In this document: positions 12,504 to 24,087 of the stretch, one piece after another
Position numbering within the stretch: position 1 is the stretch's first letter
How the letters are laid out: the number at the start of each line of letters is the position of its first letter
From: Agaricus subrufescens
Lineage: Eukaryota; Basidiomycota; Agaricomycetes; Agaricales; Agaricaceae
Assembly (NCBI GenBank): GCA_029945375.1
Contig: CM057058.1
Location: 2,108,001-2,172,000 of the forward strand
Length of the DNA: 64,000 nt
Reading direction: 5' to 3'
The notes under the pieces: model-generated
Told to the model about the DNA's origin: nothing
Seen by the model: only the letters and a program-made list of their open reading frames with translations
Database searches by the model: none
Program-made: the position numbers and the translations under genes

Positions 12504-15500
12504 CTACATATCCCAATCCTCCAAAGCAAACGCCAAGATGCCGAACACAGATGCAGCCTCACCACTTCCACCCGCGAGACCCTCCATTCCTCTCCGCACA
12601 AATCTCACAAGTTCATCCAACTCTAACGAAAATTTGTTCAACTCCTCAGCTATCTCCTCTGGTGATCCCGTCGTACTGACGATAGAAAAAGATTCCGTTT
12701 CCATAGTCAAATTTTTCAGAACATCAGGTTCTCGCTTCCCATCATTATCGAAATCATCGGTGATACCGTCGTCTTCATCTGAAGATGACAGACCATCTCC
12801 TCCAGAAGGCTGTGAAAATCCAATTACATCACGGCGTTGTCGTACCACACGTCTGCTTCTATGTCGCTTGATGAGAGAGTGACGCGAGATATCATGCGTA
12901 GCGGTATCCCCCGTAAGAGAGGTGAAAAACTCGCTGAAACGAAGCGACATATCAAGTATCGAGATTATGGCTCTATGAAGAGTGGACGTCTATATCAATA
13001 TGATTTGAGGTTGTTGTTCGTCGTCCGAGTCAAATAAAGCTCACCTCTGTTTGCAACAGACACCGTTCCTGGATTTTATTAAGGCTATCACTCAAAAGTC
13101 AGGAACTGTTGATACAGGTGATAGAAATACTTACTGGTTATCATGCAGAAAAATCATCTCGTCAAATGACCGAGCTTCTTTGAGCTTCACATGAAATTGA
13201 GCCACTTGAGCATGAATGACCTAAGCGGCTAATCAATTTCGAACCCGATGTATTTCAAAAAGCCCCCGCACTTACAAATGTTGTCAAAAAGTTCAACAAC
13301 GTGCTATCGCAAACCCAATCAACAACAAATGTCAAATGTCAACCCACAAACAAAAACTCACTTGATAAACCAACTTAATCGACTTCTCATCGCATATAAC
13401 ACCTTCACCCCCAATGTTCCAACATATTTCCTCTCGCTCCCTCTAACAAGTATCCTCTCAAGCACACTCTTAGCCCTCCTAATCTGCAACAAAAATAAAA
13501 ACACCTCATCATAAACAGCCACCACGCTCGGTCTAAGCATGTACGTCAACGGAAAAGGTACAGCATATTCCACAGATAGACCATCAATAGACTTGACCGT
13601 TCGATGAATCGTTTGTTCCTTCTCTTTACCTCCACGGTATGAAAACCTCACCAAGGAAGGCTGTATCCAGTCTTTGGCACCTGCATGAACATTCGCCTCG
13701 ACCACATCCACAAAAGCGGTATTGAGGAAATGGAAATCACACCACGACTGTTTGTTATCCATCTACTTTGTATGTCAGCCAGGTCTATTTCGATCCAGAT
13801 AACCAACTACTGACCTTGTTAAAAACGACATCGATAAAATGGCTCATAGCATCCCCCCGACGCATTAAAAACAAGTTCTCAATAGCTCCCAAGTGTTTCC
13901 ACAACCCACATTCATCCACCAACAATTTCGTCAAAGCATGTCCAACTTCTTGACAATGGGGTAACAGTCGATCATAAATCAACCTCGAAAGAGTATCAAT
14001 CGACACTGAAAACAAGTTCTTCTTCGCATCACCTTCACTCCCCTCAACATTCCGCGTCACAATAAATTCTTCAAAACTCTCCCATCCACCATTATCGAAC
14101 ACATCCGCATTCGAATCAAGTGCGCGAATCAATCCTACAGCTTTTCCCGTTTGTAGAATCATCTCAGCCACGTGCTCCAGGAAAGTCGGTACAGCTTTTT
14201 GCTGCCGTTTATTGACTGGTGGTTCTCCATCTTCATTGTCTTCATCAGAAACGCCAACAACACCTTCCCTCAGCCCATACGCCTCTTTCCAGAAATCGGG
14301 ATGCAACAACCCCATAAACGGTTCTCCTCCAAAACCCAACCTGACGATCTTCTCCTCGATAAAGAACTCTTCATTCAACCTATCCGTCTCAACATTTCTT
14401 CCTCCTCCTGACAAAACCAAACCCATTCCAACTCTCAACCACCTCCCACACATCCCCCATACCGGTTCAGCAGTCTTGACAAATGTCCTCATCAACCTCC
14501 CACTCGTCACAGTCTCCCCTCTTTCCAAATGAACTTGAACACTCGTAAACAGGATATCCAACAATTTCGAAGAGACCATAGCTGGCGCCCTCGCTCCAGC
14601 TGTAAGGTACGATAAACAAAAGTCCGAAGAGGAGGATAGACATGGAGCAAAGACTTCGTTTAGGATGTGGAAGAGAACCTGAAAAGTATGTTCGAAAGTA
14701 TTCGAGAGCGCCTTGGACACATGTAAGAGGCTAACAACGACGTCCGGACCCTTGGAATTGGAAGTATAGATGTTACACATAGCGGCTTCTTGTTCTGCGC
14801 ACCACGTATCAAAGGACCGAATTTCAGCGTCAATGGCGTCAGCGAAAGCTTCTACGGTTCTTGTAATGTTCTTCGATAGACTCGCATAATTTTTAGTGGA
14901 GTCCACAGTACTACGAGTTCGACTGTATGAAAGCGTGAATACGGAAGATCTGAAGTGACGGAGATGTTCAAGTGTTGTTGCGGTTTGTGCGAGAGATGAT
15001 AAGATGGCTTGTTGAGCAATTTGGCTTAAATGTGCCAGTCGAGGCGTTTCTGGTGTGGTCTGTTGCAAATCAGATGAGATAGGCTGACTGTACGAAAGAG
15101 GGAGGATCATTACCGTGTATTCACTATTCTTCCACTCAAGAACGATGTTTCTTCTTCCTTGAAGTGCCATGTAAAGTTCTCTGACCATGTCTTCCTCGCG
15201 AATGTAGCGCTGAAGAACAATTTAGTGATCGTACACGATCCGACAAATGTCCTTTCGCACCTCATGGATTAAAGCTCGAGTAGCAGCGAGTCCATCATGT
15301 TCTTTCGCAAGTGCTTCTGTAAGAGCAGGTCCTGTAAATCACAAAGTTAGTAAAGTCCTCTTCTCGGGGAAGCACCGCGTACCTAATGTAGAGGGATCAC
15401 CGATATTGAACTGTCTATTTGGTGGAACAAAGCCTTTCCATTCCCTTCTCCAATATTGCATTGCCTGCATTTCTTCAAATTCTTCTCTATGAGCATACGT

Positions 15501-16577
15501 ATGCGGAGGAACGTTTGAACCAGGTAAAATCCTCTCAGCCATTTCTGATGTACCATCTTCCTCGCTGCTTTCTGGGGAGTGATCAAAACCACGGCCAGTC
15601 CGTCGTTTACGACTATACACAAGCACAGACAGTGGCTCGTCCACATCTTCAGGTTCTGAACCTAATGGTGAGAGTGACGGTGTACTATCCCAATCGCGGT
15701 CATCGGAAGTTGTTGTAGGATCGAGGATACCCTGCCAATGGTCACCTTCAAAGGGTTCTTCTGCAAGGATATCTTTCCATGTCAGAGATGGAGTGGATGG
15801 TCTGGGATTTCTGATTTTGTCAAGGAAGATTTCTGCACTTGTGACTGTAGACGTGGATGGCGGTTGCGAGAGACTGAGCTGGGCAGTGGTATGGATATGT
15901 AAATCTTGGGAGATAATTATGCGATCACATACCAGCAACTGCAGATGGTCGGGTATATGGGTCGTCTGTAGTAGTAGGTATCAGCAGGCAATACTTGCAA
16001 TACATCAACACAAGGCATACTTGAATATCACTGTCCAAATCCTTCTCCCTCTCCTCGACATGAGTCTTGAGCTTTCCGAACGCGAGTAAAAGCGCTTCGG
16101 ATACAGTATCTTTCATGGCAATACGGGCTTTCAACGCAAGGCTAGCTTATGGATTAGACTATCTAGTATAGAACACCGCAGGTGTGCATGCTAGTACCCG
16201 TTTACCCGTTTTTCCACTTGGGACATGTCGACGCTTGCTGCACCTTTACTCAGTGTGGTCGATTCGAGGGCCTTGACAACATGATCGACGGCACTTTTGA
16301 ACGCGTCTGCATCATTTTCATCCGTTAGACCTGTAAGCTGTGTTACCAAGACCGAGGCGAAGGGGTTGACGCGTGATTTTGCGAGTCGACTCTGAGTGCG
16401 TTGGGAGAAACGCGACTGGGGCCTTGCTGGACCCGTAGAACCAGCAGTACGAGATCGGGGACGGGAGGTAGAAGCACTAGATGTAGGACGCAGTGATGAA
16501 CTCGAAGGTGGCCGTGAAAGACTAGAGGAAGGGCGGGAGGAGCTGGACCTGGAGGTCGGTCCGGGAGTAGTAGACAT
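12504..16577 (-). CDS. Gamma-tubulin complex component GCP5 (Spc98 family)
   Basis: Twelve exons: complement(12504..12989, 13045..13084, 13135..13220, 13276..13303, 13362..13762, 13815..15059, 15114..15209, 15261..15331, 15383..15878, 15933..15965, 16021..16141, 16198..16577), giving 1160 aa in one frame. The N-terminus is a Ser/Arg-rich disordered segment. The GRIP1-like part includes VRELYMALQGRRNIVLEW. GRIP2-like signatures are LLVDECGLWKHLGAIENLFL, then FPLTYMLRPSVVAVYDEVF and FLLQIRRAKSVLERIL; the C-terminus has LKEARSFDEMIFLH. GCP5-type proteins help assemble gamma-tubulin rings at spindle pole bodies (fission-yeast Mod21). Assignment to GCP5 rather than GCP4/6 is inference. The 54-nt intron 15060..15113 is a multiple of three. 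Confidence 0.82.
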
Positions 16578-16645
16578 CAACAGACATCAATATTAATAAT
16601 GATCATAATCCATTGAGTGGGGAAGGTGCTAATAATCTATTTAAA

Positions 16646-17571
16646 TTACTCTTGATATGGATACTGGAAACTGCCCTGGTCCTTTCTACGCCACAACTTT
16701 CTCCTGAACAAATAGTGAGCAATGAGAAGGCTAGGTGTTGACGCATAAACCTACTTTTTCTTGGTTGGGATGTGTTCGGCAAACACTTCAACGCAGTTCT
16801 TGGCCTTGAATTCGCGTATGTAGCGGGGGTCCCTATGGATTGCGTGAGTACGACCAACGGCCGGAGAGATGCGGTTACTGACCAAAGTTCACTCGCGATA
16901 CCCAAGTCCTTGCAACACCGCATTAAAGCGTTGCTTTTGCAGGCTTCAGTAGCCGTTGGAATACCCGAGGGATCAAAATATTCTTGTTCTCCACGAGCAA
17001 CAGATACAAGCCTAAAAGTCATTGGAAAACAGGTAGAAATAGAGGCGAAGAGAACGGACCTTCCGAGGCACACGAGAGCGTACTCCCGGCTGACGACCTT
17101 TGGACCCACGTTGGTCTCGCTGCGAGGAGCAAGTCCCCATCCGCCAGGACCAAATGCCTTGTTAAGAATTCTACGATATTTTATCTCGGGAAGGTAAATG
17201 AGACCGTCTGCGCAAAAAGTGAGTCCTGGCAGAACAGAGACTGGGAAAATAAACACACCAGGCTTGATTTCGACGTCTAGAGGGTCGACGCGCGCCTGCA
17301 AGATGTCCGAAATCTGGCTGGAGAATGGCTCGTTGGAAAGGCCATGGTAGCTTTTGGACCAGTCCGTGGGCCCATTGTCTTCCAAGGGAGGAGTGGGCGG
17401 CTCGGGCGGCGGGGCTGCGGGGGCAGTGGGGGCGGCATCAGCAGCGCCGTTGGCAGGTTTTGGGACAGCGGTGGAGCTGGGGCGGGCTCTCTGTGCGGGG
17501 GCGATGGAGATGCGGCGGGCGAGGCGCGTGGGCTGCGCGCGGACGAGGCGGCGGAGGGCGAGAGAGGCCAT
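16646..17571 (-). CDS. mgm101: Mitochondrial genome maintenance protein Mgm101
   Basis: Mgm101 is a Rad52-related ssDNA-annealing protein of mitochondrial nucleoids, needed for mtDNA recombination and maintenance. Exons: complement(16646..16703, 16755..16832, 16883..17011, 17060..17571); 258 aa. The N-terminus is an Arg-rich, acid-free presequence ([20 protein letters not shown]) followed by an Ala/Pro-rich linker. The conserved core has [53 protein letters not shown], and a C-terminus [18 protein letters not shown]. Length is close to yeast Mgm101. Only 75 bp separate its start from that of SPT3, so a shared bidirectional promoter is likely. Confidence 0.95.
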
Positions 17572-17646
17572 GGCTCGTGGGAAAGCCGCGTCGCGTGCTC
17601 GCCAAATTGGGACGCGTCGGCGGAGTTCGAAACCAGCACTTTGGCC

Positions 17647-18912
17647 ATGGCCCGCGAGTACAAGTACACCCAGGAGATCTCCCAGATGGTCTGTCCTCTC
17701 CCGCTCCCCCGTGCTGTTCTCACTCTCTCCAGATGTTCGTTTTTGGCGAGGTCCAGGAGCCCGATGCCGTCACTGTCAACCTTGTCGAGGACATCGTCCG
17801 CAGCCAACTCATAGAACTGGTATGACCATCCACATCCGTCATCCTTTCCCCGTTGACCGCCAGACTAGATCGTCCAAGCACGCGCACTGGCAACTCGGCG
17901 CGGCGCTCGCTATCTTTCCGCCGAGGACCTTATCTTTCTTATTCGCCACGACCGGGGGAAAGTTAACAGGCTCCGTACATACCTCTCCTGGAAGGACGTC
18001 CGCAAACATGCAAAAGATAGCGGCGGCGACGGCGGAGGGGGAGTCGAAGTCGAGGCGCTGGAAGACGGTGCAGATGGTGCGCCTGATTCCTTCTCATCTA
18101 TACCTCCGACTCATTTGTTCATCCAGACAAGTTGACCGCAAAGGCGCAGAAAATTACCATCAAACTCCCTTGGGAAATTACAACTATCTATTCTGAAGTG
18201 CTTCGGCAGAGTGGCCACCAGTCTGACGATGAAGAGGATGAAGATGATATTGAAGCACATGAAGCGTCGGTCCAGCGCCTAAAAGTATACCCTTCTCCTA
18301 TATCTCCTCCACTCCCCAACTAACAACTCTCCCAGGAAGCCGATGACGCTACTCGTCAGATGACCCGCGAGGAGTATCAGCACTATTCTGACTGCCGCCA
18401 AGCGTCCTTTACATATCGTAAAGGTAATTCAGCCTCATACTTTTGGGATTAGCTTATTAACTTCTACCTCAGCAAAACGTTTTCGTGAATTCCTCAACCT
18501 CCCGCCTCATCTAGATCTCAAAGCCAATGATGACACAGTCGACATTGTCGGTTTTCTTGCCTTTGAAATGGTCCGCTCTCTCACCCTCGCAGGTCTAACG
18601 GTCAAAAAATCTCTCGAAGACGCTTTTCTTCATGAAGAATATTCCTCACCCGTCCTTGGAAAACGCAAACATAACGGAATGGGTGGTGGAGTGGAAAAGC
18701 GCCGGCGTGAAGGCTCTCCTGATGACGACCCAGAGTACACCATGCCCGTCAATGCCCTTTTCATGCAGCCACCCGAAGATCGCAAAGCCCTCATGCCTGA
18801 ACACATCCGCGACGCCTTTGCCAGGATGCAGGGTGATTGGACTCACAACCGTTCTGCTGGAATGCACAACTGGCGTGGTGGGCTTGCTCGTACCAGAGTC
18901 AACTTGATCTAA
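17647..18912 (+). CDS. spt3: SAGA complex subunit Spt3
   Basis: Spt3 is the histone-fold subunit of SAGA that contacts TBP. Exons: 17647..17688, 17733..17819, 17869..18076, 18127..18284, 18336..18423, 18473..18912, giving 340 aa. Signatures: [19 protein letters not shown] (TFIID-18 histone fold), [12 protein letters not shown], then a [20 protein letters not shown] helix, and in the second half [29 protein letters not shown] and [27 protein letters not shown] basic stretch in the C-terminal part may act as nuclear signal. It is divergent from MGM101 and convergent with DDI1. Confidence 0.95.
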
Positions 18913-19015
18913 TATGCGACTATTTTTATTATTTGCGTTCTTTGGATTACATTGCATTTGTACAACACCACTCATCATTGTTTTACTTGTACACCAGAAT
19001 TTTTTTTGCTTCCCC

Positions 19016-20694
19016 CTAAAACATAAGTGATGCAGCGTAGTCGACATTACCCCCAGACGCCTCAAGTAAACTGATCGCCTGCTCTCTAGACGCTCCCAAA
19101 TCCATCAAAGTCTTGATAGAAACTTCGGGATAACGACTCGCTTGGGACGAATTTGCCTGATGTGATGAAGGTCTGGCCCCGGTAGCAGGGCTAGAACCAA
19201 TGGTACGTCCAGAGCCAGGGAAAGATGGAGCACTTGAACCTCCACCTGGGTTTTCACTTCCGGCCTCTGCACCAGTAGACGTCGATGCCGAGGCTGGCGC
19301 TTCAGAATCAGGATCAACATCCTGAGCGGAAAGTGGTAGCTCGTGTTCAGGAAGGAACTTCACTTCACGACCTTGAATTCGAAGGACGTCTTTTTCAAGA
19401 TCGATACATGCTTGATGAGCTTTGAGCATGTCAAGACCGAAAAGAAGGTCGACATCGCGGCCCTAGGTAGAAAAACTTGACTGGGAGAATTTGGACAGAA
19501 CTTCTTGGTCTTACCTCCATTATTGTGAACGAACAAGGAAGATGAAGGTCGGCCAGTTTTAATTGGGCACTGTGTACACGTCCCAGGATTCTAGCTGTTC
19601 CAACGCCCCGTGCGATACCCGAAAAGCGTTTGTCGACCAAGCGCATGATGCTGCAGCAATGTGTTAAACTCATTCTGCGATAACGCAAAGACACGCGGGG
19701 CGACACTCACCCACATCTCTCTGCGCAGCTAGGGCTCACTGGAATAGTGTTCAGATTAGATCGTATCATGTTGAATTGACATACTGATCGTTTGCTGCGC
19801 CCCACTGTCCACGAATGCCTTCACTGGATGAGAATTCACCTCCACCGGTATGCTGAAATAAAATATACATCAAATCTAATATATCTAGAAGCAAAGGAAA
19901 ACCACTCACTAGAGCATATGAACTCTCCCAAAACTCTCTGGAGAATACTCCAACGCATGCTGCATATTCTCCAAAACAGCTTCCTGTCTAATATGCTCCT
20001 CGATTTTCTTTTGAGCTTCTACATCAAAAGGATCATCATTCAATCTCTGAAGTTCATGTTGATATTGTAGTTCCGTTTCTTGTTGACGTTCTCGAGTTCG
20101 TCTTAACAGTTCTGCGAATCTCGCGGGGTTGTGTTGTGCTGCTTCTGCGAGTTCTGGAAATTCCTTTGGTTGTCGTTAATAACTAGATCGGTCTGTTTTC
20201 AATACACTTACTCGTTGCATTTGACCCATGAGTGTCGGATCGCCTAACATTTGTAATCGCATCATTTCAGCATCTTGTTCCATCGTCCTAGCAGCCCCAA
20301 ACCAATCAACATAAACATGTCAAGAGTTTCTTTCGAAACATGGTACCTTCCACCAACGCTAGCTACTTTCCGACGAAGTAGAAGCATCGCATCATCGGGG
20401 ATATTATATTCCGACATGGTCTTCTTAGGATCAAGAAGTTCTTTGCCGTCAAAGTGGATGACTTGTTCTGATATTGGAATCCCCGCCTATGCAAAAATGC
20501 CGTGATTAGATCCGGGGAAGGGTTACGTGAAACAAGAAACGAGGGTCCCTCACGGAGAGGTAGAGATACAGAGATAATCATCGAGAGAGACATACCTCAG
20601 CCTCGAGTAAAGCCATAACATTCTCCAATTCCATTCCCGAATCGATCTCCAGAATAAACGCCTGACCCAGATCGTTCACAAAAGTCAACTTCAT
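19016..20694 (-). CDS. ddi1: DNA damage-inducible protein Ddi1 (UBL-RVP-UBA)
   Basis: Ddi1 is a proteasome shuttle with an aspartic-protease domain. Exons: complement(19016..19462, 19515..19650, 19711..19738, 19785..19852, 19910..20163, 20212..20287, 20347..20486, 20596..20694); 415 aa. Domains in order: ubiquitin-like ([17 protein letters not shown] to residue about 75), helical middle ([22 protein letters not shown]), retropepsin-like domain with the catalytic VDSGAQQT and flap-region residues, [17 protein letters not shown], and a C-terminal UBA ([20 protein letters not shown]). It is complete, with the catalytic Asp present. The retropepsin fold here is a cellular Ddi1 domain, not a retrotransposon. 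Confidence 0.95.
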
Positions 20695-21211
20695 CTTCCA
20701 CGCAAAACGACAAGGCAGAGGGATCAAGGTAGTAAACGGAAGAGAGGAGAGAGAAAGAGAGAAAGAGAGATTAGCGTCGCTTTTAAGTGGGACTATCAGG
20801 GTTATCCAGGGCGTCTGGTGGGTCCTCGGCGGACTCAACAGAGATTTCCGGAGAGAACGGAACACAAATCAGTGGTAGCCGGTATAAGCCCGTTTGAAAG
20901 GCTTCCAAGTCCAATTAGATGTTGGTTTTAAGGGGGTTGCGAAGGTGGCGTGGAGAAGAAATCAAGTTTCGCACCAATTAGATTAATATTTTGAACTTGC
21001 GAGTTGATCAGATCAGAGAGACAGCATTAATGCATGCAAACTACCCCTCGATCGTAGATCCGTATAAACAGTACACATTAATAACGTTTCCTACACTAAC
21101 TAGAAAGGTCTCGACGGATTGTGATCAATCCGACTACGGGAATTGAACTGCGAGGCTCTAGAAAATGATATAAGAAACCATATCAGAGATAGTCAATGAA
21201 ATGCAGTAGAT
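20695..21211. other. Intergenic region, no gene seen
   Basis: 517 bp upstream of DDI1 and downstream of ATG29 (same strand). A GA-rich tract (GAGAGAAAGAGAGAAAGAGA) lies at about 20745-20770, close to the DDI1 start, and may be part of its promoter. No coding signal was recognised. Confidence 0.5.
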
Positions 21212-22539
21212 TCACAGTCTAGAAGCCGCGGGTGTGGTACGGGTACCAGCGATATTAGACATGAAAGCACTTTCGAGGGCTGAAGCCGATAAGCTAGCGT
21301 CTAGTAAAGTCATCGATTATGCTGGATAAGAGTCTCCGGTGGCACTTACCGCTAAGGTCACTGAAACTTGACGCCTCGGAGCTCTCGTGTTCACTCAACA
21401 GTTGAGTATGCCTCCTGTTGTGTGAATGGCTCAGCGTACTTCTGGGACCCACAGCAGCCAGACTAGCAGATTTCTCGGGCGACGCGTTTTGCCTACTCTG
21501 ATGCATTGGCGATTGAGGTTGTGAATCCGACCGAGGAGATGGGATTTCGGGCATTGATCCCTGCGGTGAACTGACACTTGAGAGGCTTTGGTTCTCACTC
21601 TTTTCGCTTCTGACACTTGATAAGGAGTCCCCTCTGAAACTGCCGACGACTGAGTTTGCGTTTGATGTAGAATTGGATTTGGACGAGGATGAAGGAGTGG
21701 TTGATCGTTCGTGATCCAAACTGCGTCTGGTCTTGCGAGTGCGTACGAGTCCGAGTGTGTCTGCGTTAATAAGTCGTGTTAGTTCTTCGAGTTTGCGGTC
21801 GGCAGTTTCTTGTTCTTCAGCGTTTCGTTCAGCTTCCTCTTCCTTAAGTATAGTCTCGTCTTCATCGGATAGTGAGCCGTCATCGGAAGACAGAGGCGAC
21901 TGTGGACGAATGACTCCAGGAGTGCGCTTGATACCTTGAACAGTTATTGTTGATGATGATATGACCTTCTTAGGCTTCGACGGAGAATTGTTGCCTAGGG
22001 AGTTCAACCGTGCGCGCACGTCGCGAGGTGTACTCAACCTAGAAGATGAAAGTTTTGAGTTGAGTCCCGTCCGTGTCCCCAGTACGGGTTTCTCAGCCTG
22101 CGCTAGGGTATCAACTTTCGGCTTTGGAGACGTCAGAGAAGAGGGGCTAAGGGCGCCTTGGATGTCCTTGAGCCCGCGAATCTCTTCTTGAAATCGAGCA
22201 TTGACTCGATAGAGTAGGTAGGGTAGTGGAACCTCGAGATGTGCTGCAAGTCCCTTCCCTGTTACCGCACCACTTGAGATTCGGGGACCATAGAAGCACC
22301 CAAACGACGTGACGTACAGTCGGCACCACCGCTGTCACTGGAACGCGATTTCTCTATGACTTTCCATAGTATGTCAGCCTTTTCCTGAGTCCATTCTATC
22401 TGAGAGAATGGAGGAGTTACTAATATCTAGCAAATGCAGAAAACACGGCACGCACGTGTGGAGGATCAGGCTCGGCATTTTCGGGTCTGTTCCAAGGGAG
22501 GCGAACGACGACTCGGACGGAGGGAGTGTTTTGTGGCAT
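21212..22539 (-). CDS. atg29: Autophagy-related protein Atg29
   Basis: Atg29 forms, with Atg17 and Atg31, the scaffold that starts the phagophore assembly site. Exons: complement(21212..21300, 21350..22258, 22318..22399, 22456..22539); 387 aa. The conserved N-terminal domain reads VRVVVRLPWNRP, then EWTQEKADILWKVIEKSR, SSDSGGADWKGLAAHLEV and PLPYLLYRVNARFQEE. The rest is a long Ser/Pro-rich phospho-site-like disordered tail, longer than in yeast, with a conserved-looking end (SLSASALESAFMSNIAG). The last intron (21301..21349) uses the acceptor before ACGCTAG; the read-through alternative ends in an unrelated short tail. It is divergent to YIH1 with 68 bp between starts. Confidence 0.9.
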
Positions 22540-22607
22540 GATGTTAGCGGTCAGACACCAGAAACAAACACGAGAATCCCATCATTGGATTTGAAAACGC
22601 AAACGCA

Positions 22608-23923
22608 ATGTCTCGCTCACCCTCTTCCGACGACCAAGCGGACGACACACAGGATCTGCAGGAGTTGATTGCACAACTTTATCAACGTCCCGATCGTCAA
22701 GCTGTCGCCTCAGAGATAGAGGGTGAGAGGCGCGCATGCCCTTTGATAAATCACTCAGCACACTCGTGCAGTCTTGCAATCCATCTACGGGGAAGACGCC
22801 ATTCATCTTTGGAGCCCTAGCTCATCTAACAGTGATGGTGCTGGCACTGCGGTCGCTGATCCGCGTACAGTCCGATACACCTTAAATCTGAGGTAAAGTG
22901 GACGTAGAATGTCCTGCGTGAACATAAATCACTGACGATATCAGCCTTCCTTCCTATGACGCAGTCCCTGTCAAATTACTGGTCTCGCTTCCTGCAACAT
23001 ACCCTACTTCATCACCACCCCAATTACAGCTTCTCTCACGATATCTTGGTGCCTTTGGTGCGGACTCAACCCTTTTCGGTTCGATACTTAGAACATTTAT
23101 CTCAGTCAGCGGTGTGGAATTCACACCAGAGACGGTTTGTGTATTCGACGGGGTTCAAAATGTATTAGAAAGATGCAATGCCTGGTATGAAGATCGCTTG
23201 AATGAAGACAAGATCAAGGAACTCGTACGAGGAGACGAGAAGGAAACTATCGGCAAAGAGGTCGATACCGGGAACAACATTAAGACAAGCAGTCAACCTC
23301 AACCTGCGAACTCGCCACACAATGAAGTGGCGTCCGAAGTGCAATTCTTTATCGCGGAACCAATAGTAGATAGAAAGAGCTCCTTCATTGGGCGCGCGTG
23401 TCGAATATCTGACCCTTCGGAAGTATGGCTTCACCGGTTCTGTTACTTGTGATTTTTATTCTCCATTCGCTGACAGTTATCTAGGTTCCACATATTATCG
23501 CACACCTGATGTCGGATCGACGCATCGCTAGGGCGGCTCATCCTGTAATTAATGCGTGGCGCTGTCAGGTTAACAACGTTCTCCACCAAGGTAAGGCCAA
23601 ATGCGTTTAAGACGGTAGTAGGTTCATGGATATGCCGCCAGATAATGACGATGACGGAGAGACTGCGGCGGGTAGTCGTTTAGCGCATCTGCTACAAATT
23701 TTGGTTCGATTGGAGTCTTCTATCGCTTGTTGTTGGACACTCACCCATGCGGCAGGAAGTGAACAACGTTCTCGTGGTGGTTACCCGATATTTCGGCGGC
23801 ATTCATCTCGGACCGGACCGATTTAAACACATTAATCAGGCTGCACGGAATGCTCTGGAGCTTGGAGGCTTCTTGGATGGTGGTGATAAAATGCCACGAA
23901 CCAGCCGGGGCAAGAGACATTGA
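22608..23923 (+). CDS. yih1: Yih1/IMPACT translation regulator
   Basis: Yih1/IMPACT binds Gcn1 through its RWD domain and so dampens Gcn2 activation. Exons: 22608..22722, 22772..22892, 22945..23422, 23485..23590, 23642..23703, 23756..23923, giving 349 aa. The N-terminal RWD region (LQSIYGEDAIHLW, then PVKLLVSLPATYP) is followed by a charged linker. The Impact/UPF0029 domain begins at VDRKSSFIGRACRI and includes AHPVINAWRC, LEVNNVLVVVTRYFGGI and HLGPDRFKHINQAARNAL. The three C-terminal exons fit only with introns at 23591..23641 and 23704..23755. Only 164 bp separate its stop from the next start. Confidence 0.92.
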
Positions 23924-24087
23924 ACTTAATCAGGAACCAAATAGAAATAGTGAATTTGCAACAGTGAATTTATAGATAAGATTAGGAAATAGAGGAGCCA
24001 AGTTGAGCCTGTACGTTGACCCCTTCCGGCGTGGGAGGAGGCCGGGTATATAAGAATATTATCCGCAGGTACCAGCTGACCAGCCAC

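Noticed and set aside
19515..19852. Retropepsin-like domain as a retrotransposon remnant
   Set aside because: It lies between a ubiquitin-like and a UBA domain in one intact spliced gene, the standard Ddi1 arrangement; no RT, integrase or LTR nearby.
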